Positions 25,870 to 34,551 of a DNA stretch of 61,649 bases are shown piece by piece. The DNA comes from CAZVNZ01 sp964628515. GTDB taxonomy: Bacteria > Bacillota > Clostridia > Christensenellales > Christensenellaceae. Below the pieces are notes generated by a model that was not told where the DNA came from, did not search any database, and saw only the letters and a list, made by a program, of their open reading frames with translations. The DNA lies in contig CAZVNZ010000018.1 in NCBI GenBank assembly GCA_964628515.1, forward strand, positions 1 to 61,649, in the 5' to 3' direction. The position numbers were made by a program, and so were the translations under genes. Each line of letters begins with the position of its first letter. The stretch's first letter is position 1.

Positions 25870-27042
25870 TTAATATTTTATGCTGTGCGCCTGCTGTGTA
25901 AATGCGTACAGTAACTCGTCTTTTGCATCAAAAAAGTGGTCTGATGGGGCTATAATATACCCTCCGTTTTCTCCTGCTTCTTCAAAGCATTTTGTAACCG
26001 CCTGCCTTGTTTGCTCCTCTGTGCCCGAAACAAAGTTGTTGTTTTGGTCAAATCCGCCTATTAAGCACATTTTGTCTCCTAATTTTTCTTTAATTACCCG
26101 TAAGTCTGCGTCTCCCCCCATAGCAACGGGGGTTAGTGTTTCGAGTGCATCCATACCCATATGGGCAATGCTGTCTATAAGCGCCATTTTAGAGCCACAT
26201 AAATGGTAGGAAATTTTCATACCGTTTTTGTGTGCGGTTTCAATTAAGGATTTATCGTAGGGTGCAACGTAATCATCAAAAATACTTGGGGAAATTACGC
26301 TTGTACAGCCGTCTCCGCCCCCTAATTCTATAATATCGTAGGCGGTATTGCTAAGGGTGTTTATGTAATTTTCCTTTCTGCCCTTAATTATTTTTAGGAG
26401 CTGATGCACCCAGCTTGGGTCGTCGTAGGTTTTCATAATTAATTGCTCTGTACCGTACATACAACATGCGTCCTGCCAACAGCCCGGTTGCCCAAACATG
26501 TCTATGGTGCTTGGTATGTGGGTGCGCAGTATGCCCTTTTCGCCAATTTCCTCAAGTGCGGACTTGCTACCCTCAACATCACCAATAGGCATGGGAAGAT
26601 AGTTTGCAATAACCTCGATATCCTCGTCCTCTTTGATGATATGCTCTGTAATCCATGTGGTGTATTCGTTGGATTGCAGTATCATGGTAAGCGCTTTTTT
26701 TGGTGTTACTACAGTATATTTAACCGTTTTGTATTTGTCGTTTGGTAGTTGCTCCTCTTTTACCTGCCAATTATCCGATACTATTACAGGCATCTCCAAA
26801 AAGCCTCTTTTTTTGTTGCTGTCTTTGGTATACTCCCCTTTTTTTGTGTCGGGAAGCTGAGAAACATACCATTTTATGCTGTCAAACCCGAATTTATCAA
26901 AAAATTCCTGTATTGATATATTATTTTGAAACCTTTCTAAGTAGTAAGGCATTACATGATGCGTAGTAACAGGCAATACGTCCGGTTTTTCGTTGGCTAT
27001 TGCCGTAAGCAGTCTTTGCCTTGATGTTAGTGTTGTCCCCAT
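25870..27042 (-). CDS. URO-D family protein, HxCG motif without late Cys
   Basis: The start is ATG at 27042, with GGAAAGGAAC upstream inside the end of the mannosidase gene. The 390-residue product has RQRLLTAIANEKPDVLPV, typical for the URO-D superfamily N-terminus, IELGGGDGCTSVISPSIF in the middle, ISYHLCGSKMALI with an HxCG motif, and IIAPSDHFFDA near the end in place of the late Cys. It is directly coupled to the GH38 gene, which suggests its substrate comes from the same glycan. No established function. Confidence 0.75.
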   Translation of the reverse strand: MGTTLTSRQRLLTAIANEKPDVLPVTTHHVMPYYLERFQNNISIQEFFDKFGFDSIKWYVSQLPDTKKGEYTKDSNKKRGFLEMPVIVSDNWQVKEEQLPNDKYKTVKYTVVTPKKALTMILQSNEYTTWITEHIIKEDEDIEVIANYLPMPIGDVEGSKSALEEIGEKGILRTHIPSTIDMFGQPGCWQDACCMYGTEQLIMKTYDDPSWVHQLLKIIKGRKENYINTLSNTAYDIIELGGGDGCTSVISPSIFDDYVAPYDKSLIETAHKNGMKISYHLCGSKMALIDSIAHMGMDALETLTPVAMGGDADLRVIKEKLGDKMCLIGGFDQNNNFVSGTEEQTRQAVTKCFEEAGENGGYIIAPSDHFFDAKDELLYAFTQQAHSIKY

Positions 27043-27043
27043 T

Positions 27044-30000
27044 TTAGTTCCTTTCCAATTCAAAATATAGTGTTTTTAGCTCGTTGCCCACAAAATTTAC
27101 TTCGGCAAGCCCTGTGTATTCGTCGTAATTTAATGCCTTTATTATTTCCTCGCCTATGGTTGTTTCGTATACATTTTTGGCTTTTTCTACGATGCCTACC
27201 CCCGTTTGTTGTGGCTTTCCGCTACATTCTTGCAGGCGTATCACTATGCCTTTATTGTTGATAGACGGCTTAACGGCGGTAATTACAACCTTATCGTTTA
27301 GGTTAAACAAACCTTCCATAGCAATTTCCTCTCCGCCAACATATGCAATAAGGGGTTGGTTAAATGCTGCCGCATCCTTTGTTATTGTGGCTTTATCCGC
27401 CTTGCCCTCGTAGTTTGTTATTGCGTATTTTGCGTTAATGGGCAATCTGTCCGGGCAAGCATCGGGAGAGTATGAGTTTCTTGCAAGGGTCATAAACAAG
27501 GATTTTCCGCTTGGGTAAAAGCCGTGTTTGCAGTTGTTTAAAAGTGCCACCGTGGTTTCCTCGTTGTACATTGCAACGTATCTAAAGGCAGGCAATTCGG
27601 TGTTTTGCGCTTCCCTTTCTATACTACCGCAAGGTATTTCGTATAAAAATTTGGGAGAGGCAACATCAAAGGTAAAGCCTACTTTAAGCATAGGTACTCC
27701 CGTCGTGTAATGTCCTAATTCTTTAAAATCTAAATCCACCTCAAAATCTATACGCTCCAACTCGTTGTAGAGTGTTATGTATTGCGTAAACACAGAGGAG
27801 TTGTATTTACGAGTAATTTTTACCTTTGTAAACACATTTCCGTTTGCCACCACTTCAATTTTGGGTGTGGCAATAAGGTATTCCTCTTTATACTGATTGC
27901 CCATAACCCAGGCAGACATAATATGAGGCTCTTCTTGCACCATTTTTAACACGTTTGATGATTTTTGTGCTTTAAATGCCCCCGGTACCTCTGCAATACC
28001 CTTTAGACGTTCTGTTACGTCTCTGTCTAAATAGTAATCGAAAATACGTACTATTGTGCCTGTTCTTGCACTTATTTCCAGCAAATATCTTTCGCTTGAA
28101 ATTTCGTACACACTGCCGTCGTCCACACCCTTTGCGATTTTTACGGGCATGGGCGCATCTATTTCCTCAAACACGTATTCGTCATCATCATCAAAATTAT
28201 CTATTTGATATACGATTTTAGACAAAGGCAACAAATGGGTTGCAACAAAATAGATGTTGCCCTCAAAAACTTGGTAGGGCAGTAGCTCATCACTAAAACT
28301 TGAAACAAAACCCTCTTTTTTTATACCCTTAGGTGCTTTTGTGCATACAATATCCGTCCTTGCAAACCCAAGTTGGTTAAACACCGTTATGCACAAATCG
28401 TTTGCATTACCGCCCACATACTTTTTAATAACAGCTTGCCCACCTTTTATTGCTTCCTCGCCAATTTTGTAATCGTGCTCGTCCGCAGGGCGAATGTTGC
28501 AACCGCAAGAAATATCATGAAAGCCGTTAAAGCACACATTTTGCCACTCTTGTGTCAACGATTTTGCATCCGCTGTAACATTTTTGCCTTCAAGCCTTGC
28601 ATGAGCAAGCACACTTTGTGCATCGCTTAGCCGTGCATCCCCGTCTCTAAGCAATTTTTTAATTCTAGATTTTGATGTATAGCAACCCTCAAAAATGCAG
28701 TTAAGCTCCCCTTTGTGTATGGGGAAGTCCGTTTTTTGGGTTAGTATTTCATCAAAGAAATCGCAAACTTTGGAGAAAACCAAATTTGGCAACCCCGGTT
28801 TTTTATCTAAATAACGTTTGATTTCTATATCTCTTCTGGAAGGTCCGCCGCCGTGGTCTCCCACTCCAAACACAAACATACAGGATTTTAAGCCGTATTT
28901 TTTTAGCATATCGTAAACGGCAGGCATAAGGTTTGCCGGCCTAAGTGCGTTGTTGTATGGCCCAAAGCAGTAGTCAAGGACACGAGAGCCGTCCGTGCCT
29001 TCAAGCCAGTTTAGTGTATGCCCTGTACCACATCTAAAGTGGTAGTAATATTTTACACCGGCTTTAGTAAGCACGTTTGCCACCGTTGCAGGATGCCCGA
29101 AGGTGTCAGGCTCCCAACATACTCTCGAAATTGGTGCTTTAAGCACATTTTTGGTGTACTCTCCTGCATGAAGTATTTGTTGTGCGAAAGTCTCGCTTGC
29201 AGAAGTGTTTAAGTCGTGCTCCGACCATGTAGCCGAAGTAACCTCCCAACTGCCTTCCTTAATTTTTTTAAGCACACGTTTAAAGGTGGCAGGGTCGTGT
29301 TTTTCCACAATATCGTACACACAACTTTGGCTTTGGGAAAACCGCAAGTCCGGATTTTCGTCCATAATATCGCAAATTGTTTTAAAATCTCGTGTACAAA
29401 TGTCTATGGTGTCCGCATAATCCCACAACCAGTTCATATCTAAATGACTGTGAGCAATTAAATGCACCTTAAATTGCTTTGCAAGACTGTCTATGGGTGC
29501 AAGTTTTTCGTCTATCTGCTCAAGGGTTTTGTCTATTGCGGTAAAATCGCATTTTTTTAGTGGGCTTGTGCTTAGTTTTAAGCCTGCCATTACACTCTTT
29601 GTTTCTTTAGGATAGTAGTTGCTTAATTTTAGCAAAAAGCTAAGTTGCTCAACAGCCGAGCTTAGTTTCAAAATTTGCTCTTCTAACACTCCGCAGTTAA
29701 AGTACACTCCTAAGTGGGCATCACCATCATTTTTAGGGGTTTTAAACACCACCACATGCTCGTCGTCTGCTTTATAGCTTTCTGTAATCACAATCTCGCA
29801 TTGACGGGAGTCTCCCCAATATTTGTAGCTTGCCGCTTTTTTGCCGTCTATGTAAATATCTAAGGGTGCTAGCATTGTTAGGGTGATGTAAAGCTTAGTG
29901 CCTTCGGTACTAATGCCGTGTATTGCCTTTGGCAACTTGATTTTTTTGCGCATGGCAGCCTCGCCGTCCACCATAGACCAATCGCACAAATCCAGCTTTT

Positions 30001-30214
30001 CTTCCTGCTTTTCCGCAGCAAAGCTGTCTGTGGAAATGCCGTTTATAGGGGCGCCCTTGCCCATTACCGATTTCCAGTTGCTGTCGTCGTAATCTTTAGC
30101 CTCGCACCCTTTAATATCACCCTGTTTAAATTTGCAAACTCCCGGTTGCCCGGCACTTGAGATTTTGCCTATGAGTTTATTTGCTTCTTCTATAAATAAG
30201 TTAATTTTTTCCAT
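27044..30214 (-). CDS. GH38 alpha-mannosidase
   Basis: This 1056-residue cytoplasmic glycosidase has the GH38 catalytic core. HLIAHSHLDMNWLWD (about 258) supplies zinc ligands, and CWEPDTFGHPATVAN (about 370) holds the nucleophile Asp in the WxPDxFG motif. An alpha-mannosidase middle domain follows, then a large beta-sandwich C-terminal domain. An N-terminal beta domain (1-240) is as in the larger bacterial enzymes. No signal peptide is seen, so it acts on imported mannosides. It follows the transporter ATPase gene by 34 bp in the second sugar operon, with the isomerase further on. Confidence 0.92.
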   Translation of the reverse strand: MEKINLFIEEANKLIGKISSAGQPGVCKFKQGDIKGCEAKDYDDSNWKSVMGKGAPINGISTDSFAAEKQEEKLDLCDWSMVDGEAAMRKKIKLPKAIHGISTEGTKLYITLTMLAPLDIYIDGKKAASYKYWGDSRQCEIVITESYKADDEHVVVFKTPKNDGDAHLGVYFNCGVLEEQILKLSSAVEQLSFLLKLSNYYPKETKSVMAGLKLSTSPLKKCDFTAIDKTLEQIDEKLAPIDSLAKQFKVHLIAHSHLDMNWLWDYADTIDICTRDFKTICDIMDENPDLRFSQSQSCVYDIVEKHDPATFKRVLKKIKEGSWEVTSATWSEHDLNTSASETFAQQILHAGEYTKNVLKAPISRVCWEPDTFGHPATVANVLTKAGVKYYYHFRCGTGHTLNWLEGTDGSRVLDYCFGPYNNALRPANLMPAVYDMLKKYGLKSCMFVFGVGDHGGGPSRRDIEIKRYLDKKPGLPNLVFSKVCDFFDEILTQKTDFPIHKGELNCIFEGCYTSKSRIKKLLRDGDARLSDAQSVLAHARLEGKNVTADAKSLTQEWQNVCFNGFHDISCGCNIRPADEHDYKIGEEAIKGGQAVIKKYVGGNANDLCITVFNQLGFARTDIVCTKAPKGIKKEGFVSSFSDELLPYQVFEGNIYFVATHLLPLSKIVYQIDNFDDDDEYVFEEIDAPMPVKIAKGVDDGSVYEISSERYLLEISARTGTIVRIFDYYLDRDVTERLKGIAEVPGAFKAQKSSNVLKMVQEEPHIMSAWVMGNQYKEEYLIATPKIEVVANGNVFTKVKITRKYNSSVFTQYITLYNELERIDFEVDLDFKELGHYTTGVPMLKVGFTFDVASPKFLYEIPCGSIEREAQNTELPAFRYVAMYNEETTVALLNNCKHGFYPSGKSLFMTLARNSYSPDACPDRLPINAKYAITNYEGKADKATITKDAAAFNQPLIAYVGGEEIAMEGLFNLNDKVVITAVKPSINNKGIVIRLQECSGKPQQTGVGIVEKAKNVYETTIGEEIIKALNYDEYTGLAEVNFVGNELKTLYFELERN

Positions 30215-30248
30215 TGCACTACTCCTAAAATTGCGCTTAATGCGTGTA

Positions 30249-31733
30249 TTAGATAGCCTTTTGCAACAACAATTCCTGCGTTGCTTCTTCCTTAGTTACC
30301 TCTGCCGTAATTCTGCCACGTTTCATAATGTAAATTCTATCGCACATACTAAGTATTTCAGGCATTTCCGATGACATTATTATAACAGCAATTCCCGTTT
30401 GTGCCAACTTATCAAGTATAGAATAAATCTCCGCTTTTGCACCAATGTCTATACCCCTTGTGGGCTCGTCCACTATTAGTACGGTTAAATCTTTTTTTAT
30501 CAGAGAACGTGCAAGTATAACCTTTTGTTGATTTCCACCGCTTAGTTTTTGTATCAGTTGGTTGATGTTTGGGGTTTTAATACCCAGTTTTTCCACCATA
30601 CCGTCCACCACTTCAAGCTCCTTTTGCTTGCTTATTGTAAATGTGCTTACAAAGTTTTTTACCGTGGAAATTGTCATATTAAATTTTATGGTTGCCAAGG
30701 CAAAAATGCCCTGTTCTTTTCTGTTTTCGGGCACATAGCCTATGCCCATTTTTTGTGATGCTTGCGTAGTGTTTTTATAAAGCTGTTTGCCCTTTATTTT
30801 AACACTACCCGAAAGCCGTTTGTCCGAGCCTACTATTGCGTGGGCAAGCTCTGTTCGCCCTGCGCCCATAAGCCCCGAGAAACCTACAATCTCCCCTGCC
30901 CTTGCGTAAAAGGATATTTCCTTTACTCTGTCGCTGGTTAGCTTATCCACTTCAAGTACAATTTCTCCTACCTGTGCTCCCTCTTTTGGGTATAAATCGG
31001 AAAGCTCTCTACCTACCATTAGCTTTATAAGCTCGTCGGAGGTTGTTTCTTTAGTGTTTACCGTGTTTACATACCTTCCGTCTCTAAAAACGGTTATTCT
31101 GTCCGTAATTTCAAAGATTTCTTCTAATTTATGAGATACGTATATAATTCCGTAGCCCTTTGCCTTTAAGTCGTTTACTATTCTAAAAAGGTTTTTGATT
31201 TCCGTTGGGCTTAGTGCGGAGGTGGGCTCGTCCATAATTAAAATTTTGGAGTCCATAGAAATTGCCTTTGCTATTTCCACAAGCTGTTGTTTTGCCACAG
31301 GCAAGGCACTTAGCACGGTTTTTGGGCTTTCCTTCAGCCCTATGTAATCTAAAAGTTTTTGGGTATCCTCGTACACCTTTTTCTTATTAACCTTACCTAT
31401 TTTATTTGCAGGCAGGTGAGAAAAATAAATGTTTTCCGCAATAGACATATTCGGCACTAAGTTTAATTCTTGATAAATTACGCTTATACCCCCGTTTATA
31501 GCCTCATGAGGATTTTTAAATGAGGTTTTTTTGCCCTCTAAAAACATCTCTCCCGAGGTGAAATCGTATAGCCCCGAAATCATTTTAATTAAGGTGGATT
31601 TGCCTGCGCCGTTTTCCCCCATTAATGCGTGTACCTCTCCTTTGCGCAAGTCTAAACTTACATCTGCAAGGGCATGTACTCCGGGGAAATATTTAGATAC
31701 ATTTTTAAGCTCTAATAATATATTACCTTCCAT
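30249..31733 (-). CDS. Sugar ABC transporter ATPase (RbsA/MglA type)
   Basis: The start is ATG at 31733, with AAAGGAG eight nt upstream. The 494-residue protein has two ATPase domains with Walker A GENGAGKST (about 42) and GLMGAGRTE (about 285), the signature LSGGNQQKV, and Walker B LIVDEPTRGID in the second half. The second P-loop ends RT rather than KS, a difference from the first-operon paralogue that is common in the degenerate half of these proteins. It energises uptake with the permease at 31758-32747. Confidence 0.92.
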   Translation of the reverse strand: MEGNILLELKNVSKYFPGVHALADVSLDLRKGEVHALMGENGAGKSTLIKMISGLYDFTSGEMFLEGKKTSFKNPHEAINGGISVIYQELNLVPNMSIAENIYFSHLPANKIGKVNKKKVYEDTQKLLDYIGLKESPKTVLSALPVAKQQLVEIAKAISMDSKILIMDEPTSALSPTEIKNLFRIVNDLKAKGYGIIYVSHKLEEIFEITDRITVFRDGRYVNTVNTKETTSDELIKLMVGRELSDLYPKEGAQVGEIVLEVDKLTSDRVKEISFYARAGEIVGFSGLMGAGRTELAHAIVGSDKRLSGSVKIKGKQLYKNTTQASQKMGIGYVPENRKEQGIFALATIKFNMTISTVKNFVSTFTISKQKELEVVDGMVEKLGIKTPNINQLIQKLSGGNQQKVILARSLIKKDLTVLIVDEPTRGIDIGAKAEIYSILDKLAQTGIAVIIMSSEMPEILSMCDRIYIMKRGRITAEVTKEEATQELLLQKAI

Positions 31734-31757
31734 TTTATGCGCTCCTTTTGTATCCAA

Positions 31758-32747
31758 TTAAAGAGATGCTTGAGATTCTTTAAGCAGTCTTGCTTCCGTA
31801 CTCTTTTTACGGCGAACATCAAGGTATACCGCAAGAATTATAACCGCACCACGTACAATATCGTGGTAGAAAGTATTAACATCTAAAAGTACCAAGCCGT
31901 TTTGAATAACCCCAAGTATAAGCACGCCGATTATTGCTCCAAGCAAACTGCCCGTACCGCCGTTTAGACTTACACCGCCTAAAATTACCGCCGCTATTAC
32001 GTTCATCTCCATACCTACACCGGCTATGGGTTGCCCCGAGTCTAACCTTGATGTTAGTATAAATGCACTTAGAGCAAAAAGTACGTTACCTATTACGTAA
32101 ACACGCATTTTAATGTTTTCTACGTTTAACCCTGCCAATTTTGCGGATTCTTTGTTACCGCCCACCGCGTATACGTATCTGCCAAACACCGTGTTGTTTA
32201 GTATAAAGAAAAACACCACTATAAGTGCTATTGCAATAATTACGGGAATGGGTATTCCTCCAATATCTCCTGCACCGATTTCCGAAAAACCTTGTACCAT
32301 AACAGGTTGAGAAACCGCACTTGTGGCTACCATTATTATGCCTCTGAAAATTGCCATTGTACCCAGTGTGGCAATTAGGGAGTTTATACCAAGCCTTGTT
32401 ACAAGTGTGCCGTTTACAAGCCCTGTACCCACACCAATAAGCAATGCAACAACGAGTGCCACAAAAATATTGCCGGTAGCATTAAGTACAATTACAGCCG
32501 TAACCCCTGCCAAAGCCTGTATGGAGCCTACGGATAGGTCTATCTCGCCCGAGACTATTATCATCGTCATACCAATGGCGGCTATGGCATTTAAGGACAC
32601 CTGCCTTAATATATTTGTTACGTTAAGCAGAGTGGGAAATACCGGTGTGGCACACGCAAAAAATATGCAAAGTGCAACCAATGCCAGTAGTAGTCCGCTT
32701 AAATCGTGACGCATCATTCTTGAAAATACATTTTCCTTTTTAACCAT
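31758..32747 (-). CDS. Sugar ABC transporter permease (RbsC type)
   Basis: The start is ATG at 32747, preceded by GGGAGAAG. The 329-residue product has the family blocks IAAIGMTMIIVSGEIDLSVGS, TGLVNGTLVTRLGINSLIATLG, FGRYVYAVGGNKESAKLAGL (coupling loop) and ILGGVSLNGGTGSLLGAIIG. Membrane helices cover most of its length. It forms the homodimeric channel of a second CUT2-class importer. It follows the binding-protein gene at 131 bp, with a hairpin in the gap, mirroring the first operon. Confidence 0.92.
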   Translation of the reverse strand: MVKKENVFSRMMRHDLSGLLLALVALCIFFACATPVFPTLLNVTNILRQVSLNAIAAIGMTMIIVSGEIDLSVGSIQALAGVTAVIVLNATGNIFVALVVALLIGVGTGLVNGTLVTRLGINSLIATLGTMAIFRGIIMVATSAVSQPVMVQGFSEIGAGDIGGIPIPVIIAIALIVVFFFILNNTVFGRYVYAVGGNKESAKLAGLNVENIKMRVYVIGNVLFALSAFILTSRLDSGQPIAGVGMEMNVIAAVILGGVSLNGGTGSLLGAIIGVLILGVIQNGLVLLDVNTFYHDIVRGAVIILAVYLDVRRKKSTEARLLKESQASL

Positions 32748-32844
32748 TATTCTTCTCCCTAAAAATCTTATGTAAACATGGCATTGCCATATTATATCCA
32801 ATTAACCGTTTATTTATTTTTCTTTGCAACTTAAATAATAGTAA

Positions 32845-32871
32845 TACGGGAGAGAGTAGCTCCCTCCCGTA
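32845..32871 (-). other. Stem-loop between binding-protein and permease genes
   Basis: Arms TACGGGAGAGAG (32845-32856) and CTCCCTCCCGTA (32860-32871) pair over 12 bp with one G-T type mismatch and a 3-nt loop. As in the first operon it directly follows the binding-protein stop, on the transcribed strand, without a convincing U-tract. A message-stabilising role that gives more binding protein than permease is likely. Confidence 0.65.
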
Positions 32872-32878
32872 AATTTTT

Positions 32879-33985
32879 TTATTTCTGTAAAGCTCTTACT
32901 GCCTCAAAGTTAAGTACCCATTTGTCTCCTTCTTGTGTATAAAAATCTTTATATGTATCGGGAGTTACAACTGTTGTGGGTGTAAAGTATCTCTCGGGTA
33001 AATCCTTTCCTGCCATTGCATCTACCGCCGCATCTATTGTGCATGCACCAACAAAATCCGGGAACATTGCAAGCTCTGCAACTATTGGAGTTTTGTTTAG
33101 TAATGCTTCTCTGCCTACTACGCCTTCTAAGCCAAAGCCTAATGCGGACAGTACGCCTGTGTCTAAGCCTGCAGATTTATAGCCTTGAATTCCGCCCTGT
33201 GTGGAATCGTCGTTAATTCCGAAAATTGCGTTAATATTTGGGTTTGCTGTGCAAGCATCTGTGGATACCTGTAATGCTTTTTCTTTTCCGCCTTGAGAAT
33301 CAACTTCTTGTACTATTGTGTATTTTCCGCCGGATTTTTCCAAACCTTCTTTAAAACCTTCTATTCTTAGACGGCAATCCTCAAAGTTGGGGAATCCTAC
33401 CAATAAGAATTGAAGATCCAAGTTGTTTTCTTTTCCGTAGTTACCAAACCACTCGCCTGCTTGTGCGCCTGCTGCTTTGTTGTCTGCTCCAACCGTTGTA
33501 AGCTCTCCGCCTACGGGGTTAGACTCTGTAATAACCTTAATGCCTGCATCTGTTGCCTGTTTAACTACCGGACCTAATGCTTTTGCATCTACTGGTGTTA
33601 AAATAAGCACGTCTACCTTTTTAGCGATAAAGTTTTCCGCAAAAGCAACCTGTTGAGCAGAATCGTTGTTTGCGTCTGCAATTTCAAGTTTGATGCCTAA
33701 TTCTTCCGCACGTACTTTTGCGCCGTTACATACGTTTTGATACCACTCGTGGCTCATAAAGTTACATACATAACCTACGCTAAAGCCTGTGGGCGCATCC
33801 CCTGCCGGCTCTTCGCTTGCGGGTGCTTCGGATGCCGGAGCCTCGCTTGCAGGTGCCTCACTTGCAGGTGCTTCACTTGCAGGCGCTTCACTTGCCGGTG
33901 CCGGAGCCGGTGCCGGTGCGGCACAGCTTGCAAAAAGCGCAACCGCCAAAACCACCACCACTACAATACTTAATACTTTTTTCAT
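32879..33985 (-). CDS. Sugar ABC transporter substrate-binding lipoprotein
   Basis: This 368-residue protein begins KKVLSIVVVVVLAVALFAS with the lipobox Cys at 21. A low-complexity linker of repeated PASEA units (about 25-62) follows. The binding domain shows GFSVGYVCNFMSHEWYQN, VDVLILTPVDAKA, TTVGADNKAAGAQ and NPNINAIFGINDDST, the RbsB/MglB class. It captures the sugar or small oligosaccharide that feeds the GH38 enzyme. It is the first gene of the second sugar operon, and AGGAGG precedes its ATG. Confidence 0.92.
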   Translation of the reverse strand: MKKVLSIVVVVVLAVALFASCAAPAPAPAPASEAPASEAPASEAPASEAPASEAPASEEPAGDAPTGFSVGYVCNFMSHEWYQNVCNGAKVRAEELGIKLEIADANNDSAQQVAFAENFIAKKVDVLILTPVDAKALGPVVKQATDAGIKVITESNPVGGELTTVGADNKAAGAQAGEWFGNYGKENNLDLQFLLVGFPNFEDCRLRIEGFKEGLEKSGGKYTIVQEVDSQGGKEKALQVSTDACTANPNINAIFGINDDSTQGGIQGYKSAGLDTGVLSALGFGLEGVVGREALLNKTPIVAELAMFPDFVGACTIDAAVDAMAGKDLPERYFTPTTVVTPDTYKDFYTQEGDKWVLNFEAVRALQK

Positions 33986-34551
33986 TGTTTTCCTCCTGTT
34001 TTTTTGCTTTAACCTTTGTTAATAGCATTTATTTCTTTCCCCTATTATTAGGGAAACTTTGTATTTAAAGAGAGTTTTGCAATTTATAAACTTATTTTAC
34101 AAATTGCAATGTAGCTATTATTTTAAAATTATTTGTTTTTGAGTATTTTAACCTTTCTATGTAGTATTGAGAAATTTATTATATTTTTTAAGCACTATTA
34201 TATTTTTTTTTGTAAAATCATAAAGTAATTTGCCTTTTTTAATTGTGATATTATAATATACCAAAAAAAATGATATGTCAATAGTAATTAATAAAATAAG
34301 TTTATTAATTATATTAATTGCCAAAAAATCCTTTTGCAACAGTATAAAATCCACTTTACTTTTTACAAATACGGTGGTTTGTTTACCTGCAAAATGTTTT
34401 TGGTTGCCTATTTATTTAAAAACACTTTATGGACTGCATAAACATTATTGCGAATACCAAAGCATACTGTTATAATAAAATTACGGCAAAAACAGTATTG
34501 CAACTAAGTTTTTTAAATACAACCCTATAATATTAATTTTGGAGTATATAT
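33986..34551. promoter_or_regulatory. Divergent control region with two related palindromes
   Basis: This 566-bp AT-rich gap lies between the leftward binding-protein gene and rightward galK. It holds two palindromes. At 34079-34107, GCAATTT and AAATTGC arms extend to 12 bp with one mismatch around CTTAT. At 34285-34311, perfect 11-bp arms (TAATTAATAAA) surround ATAAG. The two sites share the core TAAAATAAGTTTA in opposite orientation, which points to one regulator, probably the ROK protein of the operon. I see no gene here. Confidence 0.5.
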
